From: Acanthosepion lycidas
Taxonomy: Eukaryota > Mollusca > Cephalopoda > Sepiida > Sepiidae
Direction of reading: 5' to 3'
NCBI GenBank assembly: GCA_963932145.1
Contig: CAWVQA010000108.1
Span: 124,001 to 188,000, forward strand
DNA length: 64,000 nt
A program made the translations under genes and the position numbers. The number at the start of each line of letters is the position of its first letter. Position 1 is the stretch's first letter. Below are positions 24,067-36,935 of the stretch, in pieces. The notes under the pieces are model-generated. The model saw only the letters and a list, made by a program, of their open reading frames with translations, was not told the origin of the DNA and did not search any database.

Positions 24067-26143
24067 AAAAACAATGAAATCATTGAAAATCGATATGAAA
24101 TCAATCAAAACTTATTGATTTTAACTAGTTTCAGAAGTTTTCACAAAGTTTTATTTAAGGTTTTATGTTTTACACAACTTTTAATTACATAGCGATTTAC
24201 ATGCAAAATCTAGCTTTTTTCACTACTTTTTCAACGCTAGTTTGTAAATATCAATAACTGTTTGAAAACATTAGAAAAACAATGAAATTATTGAAAATCG
24301 ATATGAAATCAATCAAAACTTATTGATTTTAACTAGTTTCAGAAGTTTTGACAAAGTTATATTTAAGATTTTATGTTTTACACAACTTTTAATTACATAG
24401 CGATTTACATGCAAAATCTAGCTTTTTTCACTACTTTTTAACGCTAGTTTGTAAATATCAATAACTTTTTGAAAACATTAGAAAAACAATGAAATTATTG
24501 AAAATCGATGTGAAATCAATCAAAACTTATTGATTTTAACTAGTTTCAGAAGTTTTCACAAAGTTTTATTTAAGATTTTATGTTTTACACAACTTTTAAT
24601 TACATAGCGATTTACATGCAAAATCTAGCTTTTTTCACTACTTTTTCAACGCTAGATTGTAAATATCAATAACTCTTTGAAAACATTAGAAAAACAATGA
24701 AATTATTGAAAATCGATATGAAATCAATCAAAACTTATTGATTTTAACTAGTTTCAGAAGTTTTCACAAAGTTTTATTTAAGATTTTATGTTTTACACAA
24801 CTTTTAATTACATAGCGATTTACATGCAAAATCTAGCTTTTTTCACTACTTTTTAACGCTAGTTTGTAAATATCAATAACTGTTTGAAAACATTAGAAAA
24901 ACAATGAAATTATTGAAAATCGATGTGAAATCAATCAAAACTTATTGATTTTAACTAGTTTCAGAAGTTTTGACAAAGTTATATTTAAGATTTTATGTTT
25001 TACACAACTTTTAATTACATAGCGATTTACATGCAAAATCTAGCTTTTTTCACTACTTTTTCAACGCTAGATTGTAAATATCAATAACTCTTTGAAAACA
25101 TTAGAAAAACAATGAAATTATTGAAAATCGATATGAAATCAATCAAAACTTATTGATTTTAACTAGTTTCAGAAGTTTTCACAAAGTTTTATTTAAGGTT
25201 TTATGTTTTACACAACTTTTAATTACATAGCGATTTACATGCAAAATCTAGCTTTTTTCACTACTTTTTCAACGCTAGTTTGTAAATATCAATAACTGTT
25301 TGAAAACATTAGAAAAACAATGAAATTATTGAAAATCGATATGAAATCAATCAAAACTTATTGATTTTAACTAGTTTCAGAAGTTTTGTCAAAGTTATAT
25401 TTAAGATTTTATGTTTTACACAACTTTTAATTACATAGCGATTTACATGCAAAATCTAGCTTTTTTCACTACTTTTTCAACGCTAGTTTGTAAATATCAA
25501 TAACTGTTTGAAAACATTAGAAAAACAATGAAATTATTGAAAATCGATGTGAAATCAATCAAAACTTATTGATTTTAACTAGTTTCAGAAGTTTTCACAA
25601 AGTTTTATTTAAGATTTTATGTTTTACACAACTTTTAATTACATAGCGATTTACATGCAAAATCTAGCTTTTTTCACTACTTTTTAACGCTAGTTTGTAA
25701 ATATCAATAACTGTTTGAAAACATTAGAAAAACAATGAAATTATTGAAAATCGATGTGAAATCAATCAAAACTTATTGATTTTAACTAGTTTCAGAAGTT
25801 TTGACAAAGTTATATTTAAGATTTTATGTTTTACACAACTTTTAATTACATAGCGATTTACATGCAAAATCTAGCTTTTTTCACTACTTTTTCAACGCTA
25901 GATTGTAAATATCAATAACTGTTTGAAAACATTAGAAAAACAATGTAATTATTGAAAATCGATATGAAATCAATCAAAACTTGTTGATTTTAACTAGTTT
26001 CAGAAGTTTTGACAAAGTTATATTTAAGATTTTATGTTTTACACAACTTTTAATTACATAGCGATTTACATGCAAAATCTAGCTTTTTTCACTACTTTTT
26101 CAACGCTAGATTGTAAATATCAATAACTCTTTGAAAACATTAG
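24067..26143 (+). repeat. Ten Domain I monomers between blocks G1 and G2
   Basis: Order: AAGGTT with AAATCATTG; G with CTTTTTG; GATGTG C; C; GATGTG G; AAGGTT; G with TTTTGTCAAAG; GATGTG C; GATGTG G; G. The last copy has private ATGTAATTATTG (25,944) and AACTTGTTG (25,979). The third and fourth copies are two C types in a row. No non-satellite sequence is present. Confidence 0.78.
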
Positions 26144-27388
26144 AAAAACAATGAAATTATTGAAAATCGATATGAAATCAATCAAAACTTATTGATTTTA
26201 ACTAGTTTCAGAAGTTTTCACAAAGTTTTATTTAAGGTTTTATGTTTTACACAACTTTTAATTACATAGCGATTTACATGCAAAATCTAGCTTTTTTCAC
26301 TACTTTTTCAACGCTAGTTTGTAAATATCAATAACTGTTTGAAAACATTAGAAAAACAATGAAATTATTGAAAATCGATATGAAATCAATCAAAACTTAA
26401 TGATTTTAACTAGTTTCAGAAGTTTTGACAAAGTTATATTTCAGATTTTATGTTTTACACAACTTTTAATTACATAGCGATTTACATGCAAAATCTAGCT
26501 TTTTTCACTACTTTTTAACGCTAGTTTGTAAATATCAATAACTTTTTGAAAACATTAGAAAAACAATGAAATTATTGAAAATCGATGTGAAATCAATCAA
26601 AACTTATTGATTTTAACTAGTTTCAGAAGTTTTCACAAAGTTTTATTTAAGATTTTATGTTTTACACAACTTTTAATTACATAGCGATTTACATGCAAAA
26701 TCTAGCTGTTTTGACTACTTTTTAACGCTAGTTTGTAAATATCAATAACTCTTTGAAAACATTAGAAAAACAATGAAATTATTGAAAATCGATATGAAAT
26801 CAATCAAAACTTATTGATTTTAACTAGTTTCAGAAGTTTTGACAAAGTTATATTTAAGATTTTATGTTTTACACAACTTTTAATTACATAGCGATTTACA
26901 TGCAAAATCTAGCTTTTTTCACTACTTTTTCAACACTAGATTGTAAATATCAATAACTCTTTGAAAACATTAGAAAAACAATGAAATTATTGAAAATCGA
27001 TATGAAATCAATCAAAACTTATTGATTTTAACTAGTTTCAGAAGTTTTCACAAAGTTTTATTTAAGATTTTATGTTTTACACAACTTTTAATTACATAGC
27101 GATTTACATGCAAAATCTAGCTTTTTTCACTACTTTTTAACGCTAGTTTGTAAATATCAATAACTGTTTGAAAACATTAGAAAAACAATGAAATTATTGA
27201 AAATCGATGTGAAATCAATCAAAACTTATTGATTTTAACTAGTTTCAGAAGTTTTGACAAAGTTATATTTAAGATTTTATGTTTTACACAACTTTTAATT
27301 ACATAGCGATTTACATGCAAAATCTAGCTTTTTTCACTACTTTTTCAACGCTAGATTGTAAATATCAATAACTCTTTGAAAACATTAG
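26144..27388 (+). repeat. Six-monomer block G2 (1,245 bp)
   Basis: Copy of 22,822-24,066 displaced by 3,322 bp (16 monomers). It shares the rare TATTTCAGATT. It differs by AACTTAATG in the second monomer and by a CTCTTTG rather than CTGTTTG end in the third. It runs straight into the second copy of the eleven-monomer cassette at 27,389. Confidence 0.86.
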
Positions 27389-29672
27389 AAAAACAATGAA
27401 ATTATTGAAAATCGATATGAAATCAATCAAAACTTATTGATTTTAACTAGTTTCAGAAGTTTTCACAAAGTTTTATTTAAGGTTTTATGTTTTACACAAC
27501 TTTTAATTACATAGCGATTTACATGCAAAATCTAGCTTTTTTCACTACTTTTTCAACGCTAGTTTGTAAATATCAATAACTGTTTGAAAACATTAGAAAA
27601 ACAATGAAATTATTGAAAATCGATATGAAATCAATCAAAACTTATTGATTTTAACTAGTTTCAGAAGTTTTGACAAAGTTATATTTAAGATTTTATGTTT
27701 TACACAACTTTTAATTACATAGCGATTTACATGCAAAATCTAGCTTTTTTCACTACTTTTTAACGCTAGTTTGTAAATATCAATAACTTTTTGAAAACAT
27801 TAGAAAAACAATGAAATTATTGAAAATCGATGTGAAATCAATCAAAACTTATTGATTTTAACTAGTTTCAGAAGTTTTCACAAAGTTTTATTTAAGATTT
27901 TATGTTTTACACAACTTTTAATTACATAGCGATTTACATGCAAAATCTAGCTGTTTTGACTACTTTTTAACGCTAGTTTGTAAATATCAATAACTGTTTG
28001 AAAACATTAGAAAAACAATGAAATTATTGAAAATCGATATGAAATCAATCAAAACTTATTGATTTTAACTAGTTTCAGAAGTTTTGACAAAGTTATATTT
28101 AAGATTTTATGTTTTACACAACTTTTAATTACATAGCGATTTACATGCAAAATCTAGCTTTTTTCACTACTTTTTCAACACTAGATTGTAAATATCAATA
28201 ACTCTTTGAAAACATTAGAAAAACAATGAAATTATTGAAAATCGATATGAAATCAATCAAAACTTATTGATTTTAACTAGTTTCAGAAGTTTTCACAAAG
28301 TTTTATTTAAGATTTTATGTTTTACACAACTTTTAATTATATAGCGATTTACATGCAAAATCTAGCTTTTTTCACTACTTTTTCAACGCTAGTTTGTAAA
28401 TATCAATAACTGTTTGAAAACATTAGAAAAACAATGAAATTATTGAAAATCGATATGAAATCAATCAAAACTTATTGATTTTATCTAGTTTCAGAAGTTT
28501 TGACAAAGTTATATTTAAGATTTTATGTTTTACACAACTTTTAATTACATAGCGATTTACATGCAAAATCTAGCTTTTTTAACTACTTTTTCAACGCTAG
28601 TTTGTAAATATCAATAACTGTTTGAAAACATTAGAAAAACAATGAAATTATTGAAAATCGATGTGAAATCAATCAAAACTTATTGATTTTAACTAGTTTC
28701 AGAAGTTTTCACAAAGTTTTATTTAAGATTTTATGTTTTACACAACTTTTAATTACATAGCGATTTACATGCAAAATCTAGCTTTTTTCACTACTTTTTA
28801 ACGCTAGTTTGTAAATATCAATAACTGTTTGAAAACATTAGAAAAACAATGAAATTATTGAAAATCGATATGAAATCAATCAAAACTTATTGATTTTAAC
28901 TAGTTTCAGAAGTTTTGACAAAGTTATATTTAAGATTTTATGTTTTACACAACTTTTAATTACATAGCGATTTACATGCAAAATCTAGCTTTTTTCACTA
29001 CTTTTTCAACGCTAGATTGTAAATATCAATAACTCTTTGAAAACATTAGAAAAACAATGAAATTATTGAAAATCGATATGAAATCAATCAAAACTTATTG
29101 ATTTTAACTAGTTTCAGAAGTTTTCACAAAGTTTTATTTAAGATTTTATGTTTTACACAACTTTTAATTACATAGCGATTTACATGCAAAATCTAGCTTT
29201 TTTCACTACTTTTTAACGCTAGTTTGTAAATATCAATAACTGTTTGAAAACATTAGAAAAACAATGAAATTATTGAAAATCGATGTGAAATCAATCAAAA
29301 CTTATTGATTTTAACTAGTTTCAGAAGTTTTGACAAAGTTATATTTAAGATTTTATGTTTTACACAACTTTTAATTACATAGCGATTTACATGCAAAATC
29401 TAGCTTTTTTCACTACTTTTTCAACGCTAGATTGTAAATATCAATAACTCTTTGAAAACATTAGAAAAACAATGAAATTATTGAAAATCGATATGAAATC
29501 AATCAAAACTTATTGATTTTAACTAGTTTCAGAAGTTTTCACAAAGTTTTATTTAAGGTTTTATGTTTTACACAACTTTTAATTACATAGCGATTTACAT
29601 GCAAAATCTAGCTTTTTTCACTACTTTTTCAACGCTAGTTTGTAAATATCAATAACTGTTTGAAAACATTAG
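27389..29672 (+). repeat. Eleven-monomer cassette, copy 2 (2,284 bp)
   Basis: Same eleven monomer types, order and total length as 1,868-4,151. The private change TTTTATCTAG lies near 28,480. It directly follows the 22.8/26.1 kb repeat (its first monomer is the terminal AAGGTT type of that series) and precedes the GTCAATG/short-CAC dimer at 29,673. This makes a continuous run of recognisable blocks from 26,144 to 30,087. Confidence 0.87.
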
Positions 29673-30087
29673 AAAAACCATGAAATTATTGAAAATCGAT
29701 ATGAAATCAATCAAAACTTATTGATTTTAACTAGTTTCAGAAGTTTTGTCAATGTTATATTTAAGATTTTATGTTTTACACAACTTTTAATTACATAGCG
29801 ATTTACATGCAAAATCTAGCTTTTTTCACTACTTTTTCAACACTAGAGTGTAAATATAAATAACTCTTTGAAAACATTAGAAAAACAATGAAATTATTGA
29901 AAATCGATATGAAATCAATCAAAACTTATTGATTTTAACTAGTTTCAGAAGTTTCACAAAGTTTTATTTAAGATTTTATGTTTTACACAACTTTTAATTA
30001 TATAGCGATTTACATGCAAAATCTAGCTTTTTTCACTACTTTTTCAACGCTAGTTTGTAAATATCAATAACTGTTTGAAAACATTAG
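29673..30087 (+). repeat. Marker dimer 2 (TTTTGTCAATG + short TTTCAC)
   Basis: Second copy of the 415-bp dimer. Its first monomer has more private changes than usual: AAAACCATG, TTTTGTCAATG, CTAGAGTG and AAATATAAATAAC. The second monomer has the linked GAAGTTTCAC deletion and TATAGCG. It follows the cassette copy at 27,389-29,672. Confidence 0.84.
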
Positions 30088-31124
30088 AAAAACAATGAAA
30101 TTATTGAAAATCGATATGAAATCAATCAAAACTTATTGATTTTAACTAGTTTCAGAAATTTTGACAAAGTTATATTTAAGATTTTATGTTTTACACAACT
30201 TTTAATTACATAGCGATTTACATGCAAAATCTAGCTTTTTTAACTACTTTTTAACGCTAGTTTGTAAATATCAATAACTGTTTGAAAACATTAGAAAAAC
30301 AATGAAATTATTGAAAATAGATGTGAAATCAATCAAAACTTATTGATTTTAACTAGTTTCAGAAGTTTTCACAAAGTTTTATTTAAGATTTTATGTTTTA
30401 CACAACTTTTAATTACATAGCGATTTACATGCAAAATCTAGCTTTTTTCACTACTTTTTAACGCTAGTTTGTAAATATCAATAACTGTTTGAAAACATTA
30501 GAAAAACAATGAAATTATTGAAAATCGATGTGAAATCAATCAAAACTTATTGATTTTAACTAGTTTCAGAAGTTTTCACAAAGTTATATTTAAGATTTTA
30601 TGTTTTACACAACTTTTAATTACATAGCGATTTACATGCAAAATCTAGCTTTTTTCACTACTTTTTCAACGCTAGATTGTAAATATCAATAACTGTTTGA
30701 AAACATTAGAAAAACAATGAAATTATTGAAAATCGATATGAAATCAATCAAAACTTATTGATTTTAACTAGTTTCAGAAGTTTTGACAAAGTTATATTTA
30801 AGATTTTATGTTTTACACAACTTTTAATTACATAGCGATTTACATGCAAAATCTAGCTTTTTTCACTACTTTTTCAACGCTAGATTGTAAATATCAATAA
30901 CTCTTTGAAAACATTAGAAAAACAATGAAATTATTGAAAATCGATATGAAATCAATCAAAACTTATTGATTTTAACTAGTTTCAGAAGTTTTCACAAAGT
31001 TTTATTTAAGGTTTTATGTTTTACACAACTTTTAATTACATAGCGATTTACATGCAAAATCTAGCTTTTTTCACTACTTTTTAACGCTAGTTTGTAAATA
31101 TCAATAACTTTTTGAAAACATTAG

Positions 31125-32785
31125 AAAAACAATGAAATTATTGAAAATCGATGTGAAATCAATCAAAACTTATTGATTTTAACTAGTTTCAGAAGTTTTC
31201 ACAAAGTTTTATTTAAGATTTTATGTTTTACACAACTTTTAATTACATAGCGATTTACATGCAAAATCTAGCTGTTTTGACTACTTTTTAACGCTAGTTT
31301 GTAAATATCAATAACTGTTTGAAAACATTAGAAAAACAATGAAATTATTGAAAATCGATATGAAATCAATCAAAACTTATTGATTTTAACTAGTTTCAGA
31401 AGTTTTGACAAAGTTATATTTAAGATTTTATGTTTTACACAACTTTTAATTACATAGCGATTTACATGCAAAATCTAGCTTTTTTCACTACTTTTTCAAC
31501 ACTAGATTGTAAATATCAATAACTCTTTGAAAACATTAGAAAAACAATGAAATTATTGAAAATCGATATGAAATCAATCAAAACTTATTGATTTTAACTA
31601 GTTTCAGAAGTTTTGACAAAGTTATATTTAAGATTTTATGTTTTACACAACTTTTAATTACATAGCGATTTACATGCAAAATCTAGCTTTTTTAACTACT
31701 TTTTCAACGCTAGTTTGTAAATATCAATAACTGTTTGAAAACATTAGAAAAACAATGAAATTATTGAAAATCGATGTGAAATCAATCAAAACTTATTGAT
31801 TTTAACTAGTTTCAGAAGTTTTCACAAAGTTTTATTTAAGATTTTATGTTTTACACAACTTTTAATTACATAGCGATTTACATGCAAAATCTAGCTTTTT
31901 TCACTACTTTTTAACGCTAGTTTGTAAATATCAATAACTGTTTGAAAACATTAGAAAAACAATGAAATTATTGAAAATCGATATGAAATCAATCAAAACT
32001 TATTGATTTTAACTAGTTTCAGAAGTTTTGACAAAGTTATATTTAAGATTTTATGTTTTACACAACTTTTAATTACATAGCGATTTACATGCAAAATCTA
32101 GCTTTTTTCACTACTTTTTCAACGCTAGATTGTAAATATCAATAACTCTTTGAAAACATTAGAAAAACAATGAAATTATTGAAAATCGATATGAAATCAA
32201 TCAAAACTTATTGATTTTAACTAGTTTCAGAAGTTTTCACAAAGTTTTATTTAAGATTTTATGTTTTACACAACTTTTAATTACATAGCGATTTACATGC
32301 AAAATCTAGCTTTTTTCACTACTTTTTAACGCTAGTTTGTAAATATCAATAACTGTTTGAAAACATTAGAAAAACAATGAAATTATTGAAAATCGATGTG
32401 AAATCAATCAAAACTTATTGATTTTAACTAGTTTCAGAAGTTTTGACAAAGTTATATTTAAGATTTTATGTTTTACACAACTTTTAATTACATAGCGATT
32501 TACATGCAAAATCTAGCTTTTTTCACTACTTTTTAAACGCTAGATTGTAAATATCAATAACTCTTTGAAAACATTAGAAAAACAATGAAATTATTGAAAA
32601 TCGATATGAAATCAATCAAAACTTATTGATTTTAACTAGTTTCAGAAGTTTTCACAAAGTTTTATTTAAGGTTTTATGTTTTACACAACTTTTAATTACA
32701 TAGCGATTTACATGCAAAATCTAGCTTTTTTCACTACTTTTTCAACGCTAGTTTGTAAATATCAATAACTGTTTGAAAACATTAG
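31125..32785 (+). repeat. Cassette copy lacking one monomer (1,661 bp)
   Basis: Eight monomers matching the nine at 27,804-29,672, but without the TATAGCG copy (28,219-28,426 there). The length difference, 1,869 against 1,661 bp, is exactly that 208-bp monomer. As a result two G copies (31,332 and 31,540) are adjacent and the C/G alternation is broken. The eighth-from-start type GATGTG G carries TTTTTAAACG near 32,530, a one-base insertion also seen near 9,913. Confidence 0.84.
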
Positions 32786-33200
32786 AAAAACAATGAAATT
32801 ATTGAAAATCGATATGAAATCAATCAAAACTTATTGATTTTAACTAGTTTCAGAAGTTTTGTCAAAGTTATATTTAAGATTTTATGTTTTACACAACTTT
32901 TAATTACATAGCGATTTACATGCAAAATCTAGCTTTTTTCACTACTTTTTCAACACTAGATTGTAAATATCAATAACTCTTTGAAAACATTAGAAAAACA
33001 ATGAAATTATTGAAAATCGATATGAAATCAATCAAAACTTATTGATTTTAACTAGTTTCAGAAGTTTCACAAAGTTTTATTTAAGATTTTATGTTTTACA
33101 CAACTTTTAATTATATAGCGATTTACATGCAAAATCTAGCTTTTTTCACTACTTTTTCAACGCTAGTTTGTAAATATCAATAACTGTTTGAAAACATTAG
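32786..33200 (+). repeat. Marker dimer 3, ending at the domain boundary
   Basis: Third copy of the 415-bp dimer (TTTTGTCAAAG with AACACTAG, then GAAGTTTCAC with TATAGCG). It follows the cassette copy at 31,125-32,785, just as marker dimer 2 follows 27,389-29,672. Cassette plus dimer is therefore a larger repeated unit. The next base, 33,201, opens Domain II, so this dimer sits on the boundary. Confidence 0.84.
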
Positions 33201-36104
33201 AAAAACAATGAAATTATTGAAAATCGATATGAAATCAATCAAAACTTATTGATTTTAACTAGTTTCAGAAGTTTTCACAAAGTTTTATTTAAGATTTTAT
33301 GTTTTACACAACTTTTAATTACATAGCGATTTACAGGCAAAATCTAGCTTTTTTCACTACTTTTTAACGCTAGTTTGTAAATATCAATAACTGTTTGAAA
33401 ACATTAGAAAAACAATGAAATTATTGAAAATCGATATGAAATCAATCAAAACTTATTGATTTTAACTAGTTTCAGAAGTTTTGACAAAGTTATATTTAAG
33501 ATTTTATGTTTTAAACAACTGTTAATTAAATCGCGATTTACATGCAAAATCTAGCTTTTTTCACTACTTTTTCAACGCTAGATTGTAAATATCAATAACT
33601 CTTTGAAAACATTAGAAAAACAATGAAATTATTGAAAATCGATATGAAATCAATCAAAACTTATTGATTTTAACTAGTTTCAGAAGTTTTGACAAAGTTA
33701 TATTTAAGATTTTATGTTTTACATAACTTTTAATTACATAGCGATTTACATGCAAAATCTAGCTTTTTTCACTACTTTTTAACGCTAGTTTGTAAATATC
33801 AATAACTGTTTGAAAACATTAGAAAAACAATGAAATTATTGAAAATCGATATGAAATCAATCAAAACTTATTGATTTTAACTAGTTTCAGATGTTTTCAC
33901 AAAGTTTTATTTAAGATTTTATGTTTTACACAACTTTTAATTATATAGCGATTTACATGCAAAATCTAGCTTTTTTCACTACTTTTTCAACTCTAGTTTG
34001 TAAATATCAATAACTGTTTGAAAACATTAGAAAAACAATGAAATTATTGAAAATCGATATGAAATCAATCAAAACTTATTGATTTTAACTAGTTTCAGAA
34101 GTTTTCACAAAGTTATATTTAAGATTTTATGTTTTACACAACTTTTAATTACATAGCGATTTACATGCAAAGTCTAGCTTTTTTCACTACTTTTTAACGC
34201 TAGTTTGTAAATATCAATAACTGTTTGAAAACATTAGAAAAACAATGAAATTATTGAAAATCGATGTGAAATCAATCAAAACTTATTGATTTTAACTAGT
34301 TTCAGAAGTTTTCACAAAGTTTTATTTAAGATTTTATGTTTTACACAACTTTTAATTACATAGCGATTTACATGCAAAATCTAGCTGTTTTGACTACTTT
34401 TTAACGCTAGTTTGTAAATATCAATAACTGTTTGAAAACATTAGAAAAACAATGAAATTATTGAAAATCGATATGAAATCAATCAAAACTTATTGATTTT
34501 AACTAGTTTCAGAAGTTTTGACAAAGTTATATTTAAGATTTTATGTTTTACACAACTTTTAATTACATAGCGATTTACATGCAAAATCTAGCTTTTTTCA
34601 CTACTTTTTCAACGTTAGATTGTAAATATCAATAACTCTTTGAAAACATTAGAAAAACAATGAAATTATTGAAAATCGATATGAAATCAATCAAAACTTA
34701 TTGATTTTAACTAGTTTCAGAAGTTTTCACAAAGTTTTATTTAAGATTTTATGTTTTACACAACTTTTAATTACATAGCGATTTACATGCAAAATCTAGC
34801 TATTTTGACTACTTTTTTAACGCTAGTTTGTAAATATCAATAACTGTTTGAAAACATTAGAAAAACAATGAAATTATTGAAAATCGATATGAAATCAATC
34901 AAAACTTATTGATTTTAACTAGTTTCAGAAGTTTTGACAAAGTTATATTTAAGATTTTATGTCTTACACAACTTTTAATTACATAGCGATTTACATGCAA
35001 AATCTAGCTTTTTTCACTATTTTTCAACGCTAGATTGTAAATATCAATAACTCTTTGAAAACATTAGAAAAACAATGAAATTATTGAAAATCGATATGAA
35101 ATCAATCAAAACTTATTGATTTTAACTAGTTTCAGAAGTTTTGACAAAGTTATATTTAAGATTTTATGTTTTACATAACTTTTAATTACATAGCGATTTA
35201 CATGCAAAATCTAGCTTTTTTCACTACTTTTTAACGCTAGTTTGTAAATATCAATAACTGTTTGAAAACATTAGAAAAACAATGAAATTATTGAAAATCG
35301 ATATGAAATCAATCAAAACTTATTGATTTTAACTAGTTTCAGATGTTTTCACAAAGTTTTATTTAAGATTTTATGTTTTACACAACTTTTAATTACATAG
35401 CGATTTACATGCAAAATCTAGCTTTTTTCACTACTTTTTCAACTCTAGTTTGTAAATATCAATAACTGTTTGAAAACATTAGAAAAACAATGAAATTATT
35501 GAAAATCGATATGAAATCAATCAAAACTTATTGATTTTAACTAGTTTCAGAAGTTTTCGCAAAGTTATATTTAAGATTTTATGTTTTACACAACTTTTAA
35601 TTACATAGCGATTTACATGCAAAATCTAGCTTTTTTCACTACTTTTTCAACGCTAATTGTAAATATCAATAACTCTTTGAAAACATTAGAAAAACAATGA
35701 AATTATTGAAAATCGATATGAAATCAATCAAAACTTATTGATTTTAACTAGTTTCAGAAGTTTTGACAAAGTTTTATTTAAGATTTTATGTCTTACACAA
35801 CTTTTCATTACATAGCGATTTACATGCAAAATCTAGCTTTTTTCACTACTTTTTCAACGCTAGTTTGTAAATATAAATAAATGTTTGAAAACATTAGAAA
35901 AACAATGAAATTATTGAAAATCGATATGAAATCAATCAAAACTTATTGATTTTAACTAGTTTCAGATGTTTTCACAAAGTTATATTTAAGATTTTATGTT
36001 TTACACAACTTGTAATTACATAGCGATTTACATGCAAAATCTAGCTTTTTTCACTACTTTTTCAACGCTAATTGTAAATATCAATAACTCTTTGAAAACA
36101 TTAG
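33201..36104 (+). repeat. Higher-order block C1, fourteen monomers (2,904 bp)
   Basis: Markers in order: TTACAGGCAAAATC; TTTAAACAACTG with AATCGCG; ACATAACTTT; AGATGTTTTCAC with ACTCTAG; recombinant copy; GATGTG/TGTTTTGAC tail; two extra copies (34,445-34,860); CTATTTTTCAACG; ACATAACTTT; AGATG with ACTCTAG; TTTTCGCAAAG with GCTAATTG; a reciprocal recombinant GACAAAGTTTTATTT with AAATAAATG; AGATG with CTTGTAATTAC. The block recurs at 36,936-39,423 without the two extra copies. Private to this copy are TATGTCTTAC (near 34,962 and 35,789) and CTTTTCATTAC. Confidence 0.88.
34445..34860 (+). repeat. Two-monomer insertion/deletion within block C1
   Basis: This 416-bp dimer (G copy with AACGTTAG, then C copy with a CTATTTTGAC tail and TTTTTTAACG) is present in C1 but absent between 38,179 and 38,180 of C2. 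The total lengths, 2,904 and 2,488 bp, differ by exactly 416. A whole-dimer gain or loss in register is the signature of unequal exchange. Which block is ancestral cannot be decided here, but the CTATTTTGAC tail also appears near 49,731, 50,147 and 52,430. Confidence 0.85.
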
Positions 36105-36935
36105 AAAAACAATGAAATTATTGAAAATCGATATGAAATCAATCAAAACTTATTGATTTTAACTAGTTTCAGAAGTTTTCACAAAGTTTTATTTAAGATT
36201 TTATGTTTTACACAACTTTTAATTACATAGCGATTTACATGCAAAATCTAGCTTTTTTCACTACTTTTTCAACGCTAGTTTGTAAATATAAATAAATGTT
36301 TCAAAACATTAGAAAAACAATGAAATTATTGAAAATCGATATGAAATCAATCAAAACTTATTGATTTTAACTAGTTTTAGAAGTTTTGACAAAGTTATAT
36401 TTAAGATTTTATGTTTTACACAACTTTTAATTACATCGCGATTTACATGCAAAATCTAGCTTTTTTCACTACTTTTTCTACGCTAGATTGTAAATATCAA
36501 TAACTCTTTGAAAACATTAGAAAAACAATGAAATTATTGAAAATCGATATGAAATCAATCAAAACTTATTGATTTTAACTAGTTTCAGAAGTTTTGACAA
36601 AGTTATATTTAAGATTTTATGTTTTACACACCTTTTAATTACATAGCGATTTACATGCAAAATCTAGCTTTTTTCACTACTTTTTAACGCTAGTTTGTAA
36701 ATATCAATAACTGTTTGAAAACATTAGAAAAACAATGAAATTATTGAAAATCGATGTGAAATCAATCAAAACTTATTGATTTTAACTAGTTTCAGAAGTT
36801 TTGACAAAGTTATATTTAAGATTTTATGTTTTACACAACTTTTAATTACATAGCGATTTACATGCAAAATCTAGCTTTTTTCACTACTTTTTCAACGCTA
36901 GATTGTAAATATAAATAACTCTTTGAAAACATTAG
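36105..36935 (+). repeat. Four monomers between blocks C1 and C2
   Basis: Order: C copy with AAATAAATGTTTCAAAAC (near 36,290); G copy with AGTTTTAGAAG, CATCGCG and TTTTTCTACG; G copy with ACACCTTTT (near 36,631); GATGTG G copy with AAATATAAATAAC. The CATCGCG and ACACCTTTT variants return in bulk after 42 kb. Only satellite is present. Confidence 0.8.

Larger units (their letters stand above)
1..33200 (+). repeat. Array domain I (AAGGTT / AACACTAG / TATAGCG repertoire)
   Basis: About 160 monomers, mostly in C/G alternation. Diagnostic variants are AAGGTTTTATG (about 14 copies, the last near 32,671), AACACTAGATTG tails (about 19 copies, the last near 32,951), TATAGCG copies near 2,816, 6,555, 17,960, 21,488, 28,340, 30,000 and 33,110, and the TAACTAC/TAACTTC tail. 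Variants typical of domain II (ACTCTAG, GCTAATTG, CTGTTAGA, CTACCTG, TTTCCCAC) were not seen here. The edge at 33,201 is sharp. It directly follows a TATAGCG copy and starts with two C-class monomers in a row. Confidence 0.85.
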
